9,909 nucleotides of DNA, taken from CADEFF01 sp964569315. GTDB lineage: Bacteria > Pseudomonadota > Alphaproteobacteria > Dongiales > Dongiaceae. The stretch's first letter is position 1, and each line of letters opens with the position of its first letter. Under the pieces are notes generated by a model, which worked only from the letters and a program-made list of their open reading frames with translations, did no database searches and was not told the origin of the DNA. The translations under genes were made by a program, and so were the position numbers. The stretch covers positions 1 through 9,909 of the forward strand of contig CAZMUZ010000131.1 of assembly GCA_964569315.1 (NCBI GenBank), in the 5' to 3' direction. Shown piece after piece: positions 6,415 through 9,909 of the stretch.

Positions 6415-7521
6415 ATGAAGATCACCGCCGTTCGGATCAGCCATCACCGCCTCGCCTTCGACCCGCCGTTCCATGCGAGCTGGGACAGCCGGCCGCGCAA
6501 GCATTGGGACGCGACCATCGTTCGCGTCGACTCCGACAGCGGACATACCGGCATCGGCTCCGGCGATCTCATGCTCGGCTTTGCCGGCCACGAGAACCTC
6601 TTCGTCGGCCAGGACCCGCTGGCGCTGGAGCGCCACAACCGGGTGATCGCGAATCTGAGCTTCCACTATGGCCGCTGCTGGCCGCTCGACGTCGCGCTGT
6701 GGGATCTCGCCGGCAAGATCCTGGGAAAGCCCTGCTGGCAGATGCTGGGCGGACGGAGCAACCGCATCCGCGCCTATGCCTCCTCCGGCACGCTGCGCGA
6801 TCCGAAACGCATGGCGGAGGCGGCCGTCGCCTACCTCGCCCAGGGTTTCCCCGCGATGAAGATCCGCTTTCACCGCGGCGACTGGCGCGACGACATACGC
6901 GCGCTGGAGGCGGTACGGAAGGCGGTCGGCGGCAAGCTCGCCCTCATGGTCGATTGCAATCAGGGCTGGCGCATGCCCTGGGACGTGGCGCCGCCCTGGT
7001 CGCTGAAGGACGCGGTCGCCGTCGCGCGCGAGCTGGAAACGCTCGACGTCTACTGGATGGAAGAACCGCTCCATCGCGGCGACTATGACGGCATGGCCGC
7101 GCTGCGGCAGATGACCGGCATCCGCATTGCCGGCGGCGAGATGACCCGCGAACTGCATGAGTTCCGGACCCTCATCCAGCGGGGCTGCCTCGATGTGCTG
7201 CAACCGGATGTCGTGCTGGTCGGCGGCATCACCGGGCTGAAGCGGATCGGCGAGATGGCGCTCGAGCATAATCTCGTCTTCACGCCCCACACCTGGGGGA
7301 ACGGGATCGGCCTCATCGCCAACGCGCATCTCGTGGCGGGCGCGACCGGCTGCCCCTTCCTCGAGTTTCCCTACGACCCGCCCGAATGGGATCTCGATCG
7401 CCGCGATTACATGCTGGCCGAGCCGGTCACGGTCGATCGCGACGGATGGATCGAGCTCTCCGACAGGCCGGGGCTCGGCATCGAGCTCGATGAGAAGCGG
7501 CTCGCCGCGACGTCGATGTAG
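6415..7521 (+). CDS. Enolase-superfamily dehydratase/racemase (mandelate racemase subgroup, substrate unknown)
   Basis: A Mg2+-dependent enzyme that abstracts the alpha-proton of a carboxylate. Members of this subgroup racemise or dehydrate mandelate, sugar acids or tartrate. The 368-residue protein has the N-terminal capping domain (about 1-115) and then the barrel. Aligned with mandelate racemase, the metal ligands are Asp180 (in VDCNQG), Glu216 (in WMEEP) and Glu242 (in GGEMTR). The His-Asp dyad is His292 (in TPHTWG) with Asp265 (in QPDVV), and Glu317 corresponds to the substrate-contacting glutamate. The catalytic Lys-x-Lys is Lys149-Ile-Arg151, so the position of mandelate racemase Lys166 is arginine. 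This argues against a two-base racemase and for a dehydratase using the His-Asp dyad, but it is an inference. The PHTWG/NAHL segment resembles acid-sugar dehydratases. The start is set by GAGGGGG. No terminator is visible before the convergent cytochrome gene 39 bases on. Confidence 0.92.
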   Translation: MKITAVRISHHRLAFDPPFHASWDSRPRKHWDATIVRVDSDSGHTGIGSGDLMLGFAGHENLFVGQDPLALERHNRVIANLSFHYGRCWPLDVALWDLAGKILGKPCWQMLGGRSNRIRAYASSGTLRDPKRMAEAAVAYLAQGFPAMKIRFHRGDWRDDIRALEAVRKAVGGKLALMVDCNQGWRMPWDVAPPWSLKDAVAVARELETLDVYWMEEPLHRGDYDGMAALRQMTGIRIAGGEMTRELHEFRTLIQRGCLDVLQPDVVLVGGITGLKRIGEMALEHNLVFTPHTWGNGIGLIANAHLVAGATGCPFLEFPYDPPEWDLDRRDYMLAEPVTVDRDGWIELSDRPGLGIELDEKRLAATSM

Positions 7522-7560
7522 GCATGGCAGCGCCAAGAGCTTGATCCCCCTGAGCTAAGA

Positions 7561-8064
7561 CTACTGTTGCGCCGGCATCTGCCCGCCGATGCGATCCTGG
7601 TTTGCGCGAACCTCTGCCGGCCACCGGCTCTTGATGTAGGCGAGCGCCGCGGCGATTTCCTCATCCGAGAGAATTTCGTCGAACGCCGGCATGTCACTCT
7701 CATATCCAGCGGGCGCATAGGGCCCGAGACCATACTTGGTCATGCCGAACAGGAGCTTGTCCGGATGGTGCCAGCTATGGCCGGTCTGGTCGTGGGGTGG
7801 GGCCGGCAGCCGGTTGTTGGCTTGCCTGCTGCGCCAATCGGGTTGTCCCTCGAGATTGGCGCCGTGGCAGCGGGCGCATTGGGCTGCGTAAACAGCGCGC
7901 CCCAGCGCGACCTGCGCCGGATCGTCCGGATCGATCCGAGGCAACCGCTCGCTCCACCACCGGAGTAGCACTCCTGCAGCGAAAAGCACCAGAGCGGCCA
8001 ACGCCACCCATATGAGCACCCGGCGCATGACAGATTGCTTCGATTGGCCGCCCGGGTTCCTCAT
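7561..8064 (-). CDS. Membrane-anchored mono-heme cytochrome c
   Basis: Class I c-type cytochrome, 167 residues from the ATG at 8064. An N-terminal hydrophobic segment (about 16-35) after two arginines anchors it with the heme domain in the periplasm. Heme attachment is CARCH at 63-67, and the probable sixth ligand is Met125 in ESDMPAF. Between them is a His-rich stretch, PPHDQTGHSWHHPD (89-102), more histidines than an ordinary small cytochrome needs. The ATG at 8064 overlaps the stop of the upstream beta-propeller gene as ATGA, suggesting translational coupling. An internal ATG at 8028 would give 155 residues starting MRRVLIWVALAAL, also a good membrane anchor, and cannot be excluded; neither has a clear Shine-Dalgarno. 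The role is electron transfer or a heme redox centre; the partner is unknown. The open frame continues upstream to 8340, but that part is antisense-like and lacks family character. Confidence 0.88.
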   Translation of the reverse strand: MRNPGGQSKQSVMRRVLIWVALAALVLFAAGVLLRWWSERLPRIDPDDPAQVALGRAVYAAQCARCHGANLEGQPDWRSRQANNRLPAPPHDQTGHSWHHPDKLLFGMTKYGLGPYAPAGYESDMPAFDEILSDEEIAAALAYIKSRWPAEVRANQDRIGGQMPAQQ

Positions 8065-8945
8065 TTGGTGCCGAAAGGATGCCAGCTCAGGCCTCCGTCC
8101 GCGCTCGCCAGTATCTCGCCGTTTTGGGTGACGCCGTACATCCGGCTCGCATCGGTGGGATCGACGGCAAAATGGATAAGCGCGCGATCGCCGAAGTCGT
8201 TGTTCAGGATGGTCCAGTTGGCAAGATAGGACTCCGTTCCTCGAAGAAGTCCTCGACCGGCGACGAACGTATAGAGCGCGTCGCCCGGCTCGACCTTTAC
8301 CATCGTGACAATATCCGTCCCGAAGCTTGCCTCCTGCCATGACGTGCCGGCATCGCTGCTGACCCAGAGCCCTATTCGGGTCGCAGCATAGACCCGGTCC
8401 ACGGAGGCGGCCGAAGCCGCGAGCGCGATCAGCCCTTCCGGAGCCGGCCCTGCCATGGTCCAGCTACGGCCGCCATCTCGGCTCACCTGAATACCGCCAT
8501 AGGCGCCATAGATCGTGTTCGGATCGACCGGGCTCACATCCATCTGATGAAAATCCACCGGCCCGCCGAGCCCCGGCGATAGCTGCGTCCAGGTCACGCC
8601 TCCATCGGACGAGGCAATGAATCCGAGATTGCCGCCCGACGCGGGATGGCCGCTGGCATAGAGCATCGACGGATCGTTCGGATGGGGTGTGAAACCCATA
8701 AAATCTTGAACGGGAGACAATCGGGTCGCCATTCCGTCCGCGGTCGCCACCAAGAATCCGTGATGCGTCGCAATGTAGAGCCGCGTCGCATCGTTGCGAT
8801 CCACCGCAATCCCGTGGATATGCGTGTGCTGCGGCAGTTCGGTGACGGAGATGCTCTCGCCGGCCAGCGCAGCGCCACTCAACTCCGGGATCGTGGCCAT
8901 GAGCATGGCGACGACGCTAAGTGCGTATGTAAATCTATGAGTCAT
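8061..8945 (-). CDS. Secreted Asp-box (BNR) beta-propeller protein, F510_1955-like
   Basis: A 294-residue exported protein. A signal peptide spans about 1-28 (hydrophobic core ALSVVAMLMATI, likely cleavage after ALA). The rest is a repeat protein with four Asp-boxes (SxDxGxT/S-W) at 112-119, 155-162, 196-203 and 281-288. The spacings of 43 and 41, then 85, suggest one degenerate blade near 240. The mature N-terminus contains HTHIHGIAVD (40-49), and the FTPHPNDPSMLYASGHP region is typical of the group usually called F510_1955 glycosylhydrolase. No glycosidase catalytic residues can be assigned, so I do not claim sialidase activity. The fold may bind a ligand or partner. The start at 8945 is chosen for its AGGAGG and signal peptide; the upstream ATGs at 8966 and 9014 lie before that site. 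Codon use (CGA, GGA, CTT, ATA) is less GC-biased than in the left half of the window. The cytochrome c gene follows by overlap. Confidence 0.87.
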   Translation of the reverse strand: MTHRFTYALSVVAMLMATIPELSGAALAGESISVTELPQHTHIHGIAVDRNDATRLYIATHHGFLVATADGMATRLSPVQDFMGFTPHPNDPSMLYASGHPASGGNLGFIASSDGGVTWTQLSPGLGGPVDFHQMDVSPVDPNTIYGAYGGIQVSRDGGRSWTMAGPAPEGLIALAASAASVDRVYAATRIGLWVSSDAGTSWQEASFGTDIVTMVKVEPGDALYTFVAGRGLLRGTESYLANWTILNNDFGDRALIHFAVDPTDASRMYGVTQNGEILASADGGLSWHPFGTK

Positions 8946-8954
8946 CGGTGGTGG

Positions 8955-8960
8955 CCTCCT
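8955..8960 (-). promoter_or_regulatory. Ribosome binding site of the Asp-box protein gene
   Basis: AGGAGG (CCTCCT on the + strand) sits 9 bases upstream of the ATG at 8945. It rules out the longer in-frame starts at 8966 and 9014. Confidence 0.8.
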
Positions 8961-9237
8961 GAACATCGTGATTCGGGCTGTGCGACTTGACAGGCAAGAT
9001 GGGCGACCAACCAAGCCATGCGGCTCAACGAGCAGTGGCTGTCATCGGTGCGCGCGTTGACGAAGAGAATCGGGTTCAAGTCGTCGAACTTCGGGCCGTG
9101 AAAGCGAGCGCGATGAGATTGTGTCGTTGCTCTGATTCATCCCAATCCCGTCCACGGACGGCTCGAACCGGCGTTCCGCTTTGGCGTCGGCCGCGACCAA
9201 TCCGTGCCGCGACGTTTCGGACAGGCAAACGCGACTG
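8961..9237. other. Intergenic stretch between the Cys/Met-rich peptide gene and the Asp-box gene
   Basis: With the flanking hairpin and ribosome site, 338 bases lie between the stop of the small peptide gene and the ATG of the Asp-box gene. I see no supported gene on either strand. Open frames that cross it (+ from 8987, - up to 9399) have low-complexity Arg/Ser-rich translations and overlap the real genes. One - strand frame reads FDDLNPILFVNARTDD, but it has no start with a ribosome site and no family I recognise. A promoter for the Asp-box and cytochrome genes could lie here, but no clear -35/-10 pair was found. Confidence 0.4.
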
Positions 9238-9274
9238 GGAATCCGGCGAAGCGACCGGCTTCCGGACGGATTCC
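9238..9274 (-). terminator. Two-part hairpin just after the small peptide gene
   Basis: An 8-bp outer stem (9238-9245 with 9267-9274) and a 5-bp inner stem (9248-9252 with 9258-9262, loop GACCG) are separated by a 2x4 internal loop. On the - strand it begins 10 bases after the stop of the Cys/Met-rich peptide. No true U-run follows (only GCGTTTGCC), so it may be a partial terminator or a 3'-end stabiliser uncoupling the small gene from the genes downstream. Confidence 0.4.
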
Positions 9275-9283
9275 GGCCGGGAT

Positions 9284-9619
9284 CTAGCTTCGGGGAGGAG
9301 AGGTGTCGGGCACTGTGCCGCGACTAGCTGCGGCGCTGTTCGTCCAGCCCCAAACGACATCGAGGGCGACTGGCATCGCGACCGCGACATGCGTAGCAAC
9401 AGCGAACGCGGAGGCGCAGGTGGCGGCGCATTCGGATTTCAATGCGTTACTCTTCGCGCACGCGTTGCAAGTGTCGGTCATCGGCCCCTGCGACATGCCC
9501 GTCATTTGCATGTCGGACGTCGCAGCCCGCATCATTGGCACGGCATGCGCTTGCGCGCTCGCGATGAGCGCCAAGGCAAACAGCAGACTGACTACACGCC
9601 GAAGCCAACACCTGCGCAT
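9284..9619 (-). CDS. Small secreted Cys/Met-rich protein, putative metal-related
   Basis: A 111-residue protein with a clear export signal: MRRCWLRR, then a hydrophobic core VVSLLFALALIA, with probable cleavage after AQA near residue 24. The mature part opens with a methionine-rich stretch (Met29, 30, 37, 39, 42 and 47), then CNAC (51-54) and CAATC (64-68). It ends in a Pro-rich tail, TSPPRS. Paired cysteines and MxM spacing suggest binding of copper or another soft metal in the periplasm, by analogy with small periplasmic copper proteins; no named family is recognised. There is no Shine-Dalgarno before the ATG, but a good promoter ends 6 bases upstream. It is the first gene of the rightmost module, followed at a distance by the Asp-box and cytochrome c genes. 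It could also be a redox-active or structural peptide. Confidence 0.65.
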   Translation of the reverse strand: MRRCWLRRVVSLLFALALIASAQAHAVPMMRAATSDMQMTGMSQGPMTDTCNACAKSNALKSECAATCASAFAVATHVAVAMPVALDVVWGWTNSAAASRGTVPDTSPPRS

Positions 9620-9625
9620 GCCGCA

Positions 9626-9654
9626 ATTATGAGTGCTCGACCTGCACCCGACAA
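9626..9654 (-). promoter_or_regulatory. Sigma70-like promoter of the Cys/Met-rich peptide gene
   Basis: Reading the - strand, TTGTCG (9654-9649) and CATAAT (9631-9626) are separated by exactly 17 bases. They match the consensus at 4 of 6 and 5 of 6 positions. Only 6 bases separate the -10 from the ATG at 9619, so transcription would start at or next to the ATG. Confidence 0.6.
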
Positions 9655-9801
9655 GGCGGTCCAGGGTCCACGGCGATCTATCACACCATCGTGAAGGCGC
9701 CGCAAAACCAAAACCGGATACTCGACGGCAAGCATCGGCTTCCTATCGTGCTGCTATTGCGGAATGCGCTCGTCATCGATGGGTAAGTAAGCTTGCCTCG
9801 G
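9655..9801. other. Intergenic region upstream of the small peptide promoter
   Basis: No gene, repeat or recognisable regulatory motif was found on either strand. It lies between the - strand terminator on the right and the promoter on the left, so operators for the Cys/Met-rich gene would be expected in its left part. Confidence 0.4.
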
Positions 9802-9834
9802 AAAAGCAACGGCCGCGCTTTGGGGGCGCGGCCG
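9802..9834 (-). terminator. Rho-independent terminator of the gene entering from the right
   Basis: A perfect 9-bp stem (9834-9826 with 9818-9810) and a 7-base loop are followed on the - strand by TTGCTTTTCC. It lies 37 bases after the TGA at 9872-9874. It closes the rightmost transcript and isolates the small peptide promoter from read-through. Confidence 0.8.
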
Positions 9835-9871
9835 GTCGGCAGGACGGGACTGAAGAAGGAGCGAGGTCGGA

Positions 9872-9907
9872 TCAGGCGGCCTCTTCGGAACGGGCGACAA
9901 AGCCGAT
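9872..9907 (-). CDS. C-terminal end of an unidentified gene
   Basis: Only the last eleven codons (IGFVARSEEAA) and a TGA are in the window. Support comes from position: an intrinsic terminator on the same strand follows 37 bases later, as expected at a gene end. The protein cannot be identified from so few residues. Confidence 0.45.
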   Translation of the reverse strand: MGFVARSEEAA

Positions 9908-9909
9908 CT

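Noticed and set aside
6178..7536. 452-codon - strand open frame opposite the enolase-superfamily gene
   Set aside because: Antisense of a gene with complete active-site residues; it also crosses the divergent promoter region.
7522..7560. tRNA-like string TTAGCTCAGGGGGAT on the - strand between the two convergent genes
   Set aside because: The D-arm cannot pair properly and no acceptor, anticodon or T-arm follows in the 39 available bases.
8065..8340. N-terminal extension of the cytochrome c frame
   Set aside because: It overlaps the Asp-box gene throughout, is Arg-rich without a signal, and would bury the membrane anchor deep in the protein.
8987..9694. + strand open frame of 235 codons over the right-hand module
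   Set aside because: It lies opposite a gene with a clear signal peptide and promoter; its translation is low complexity and has no ribosome site.
1..9909. CRISPR arrays, insertion sequences, attachment sites, rRNA or tRNA genes
   Set aside because: No regularly spaced direct repeats, transposase or integrase motifs, terminal inverted repeats or tRNA folds were seen on either strand.

Overview
The window is GC-rich DNA with dense coding, tight operons, strong G/C third-position bias in most genes and no phage, transposon, CRISPR or RNA-gene signal. The protein sequences look alphaproteobacterial (Rhodospirillales or Hyphomicrobiales-like). This is a judgement from protein style, not from a marker gene.

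Region 1 (1-1710, + strand): the 3' end of a class III beta-alanine/omega-amino acid:pyruvate aminotransferase, a 260-base leader, and a complete NAD-dependent alanine dehydrogenase (ald) closed by a textbook terminator. The pair fits together. The transaminase makes L-alanine from pyruvate, and alanine dehydrogenase returns pyruvate with release of ammonium.

Region 2 (1711-6305, - strand, read right to left): a four-gene operon. It encodes an iron-type alcohol dehydrogenase, a LysE/RhtB-family amino-acid exporter, an AMP-forming acyl-CoA synthetase and an acyl-CoA dehydrogenase. Gaps are 7 bases, a 4-base ATGA overlap and 26 bases. Three genes suggest catabolism of an alcohol or carboxylic acid through a CoA thioester. 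The exporter in the middle is the odd partner.

Region 3 (6306-7521, + strand): a 109-base divergent intergenic region with two dyad symmetries, then an enolase-superfamily enzyme of the mandelate racemase subgroup. It keeps the metal ligands and the His-Asp dyad but has Lys-x-Arg where mandelate racemase has Lys-x-Lys. Its substrate is unknown, probably a sugar acid or other alpha-hydroxy acid.

Region 4 (7561-9654, - strand): a small envelope module. In transcription order it encodes a secreted Cys/Met-rich peptide (111 aa), a secreted Asp-box beta-propeller resembling the uncharacterised F510_1955 group, and a membrane-anchored mono-heme cytochrome c. The first gene has a good sigma70-like promoter placed so close that its mRNA may be leaderless. 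The second has a strong Shine-Dalgarno and its stop overlaps a possible start of the cytochrome. Codon use is visibly less GC-biased than in regions 1-3, hinting at separate ancestry. A copper or other soft-metal role is the best guess and is an inference. This is the part of the window most likely to be a poorly described system.

Region 5 (9655-9909): a terminator on the - strand and the last 11 codons of a gene entering from the right edge.
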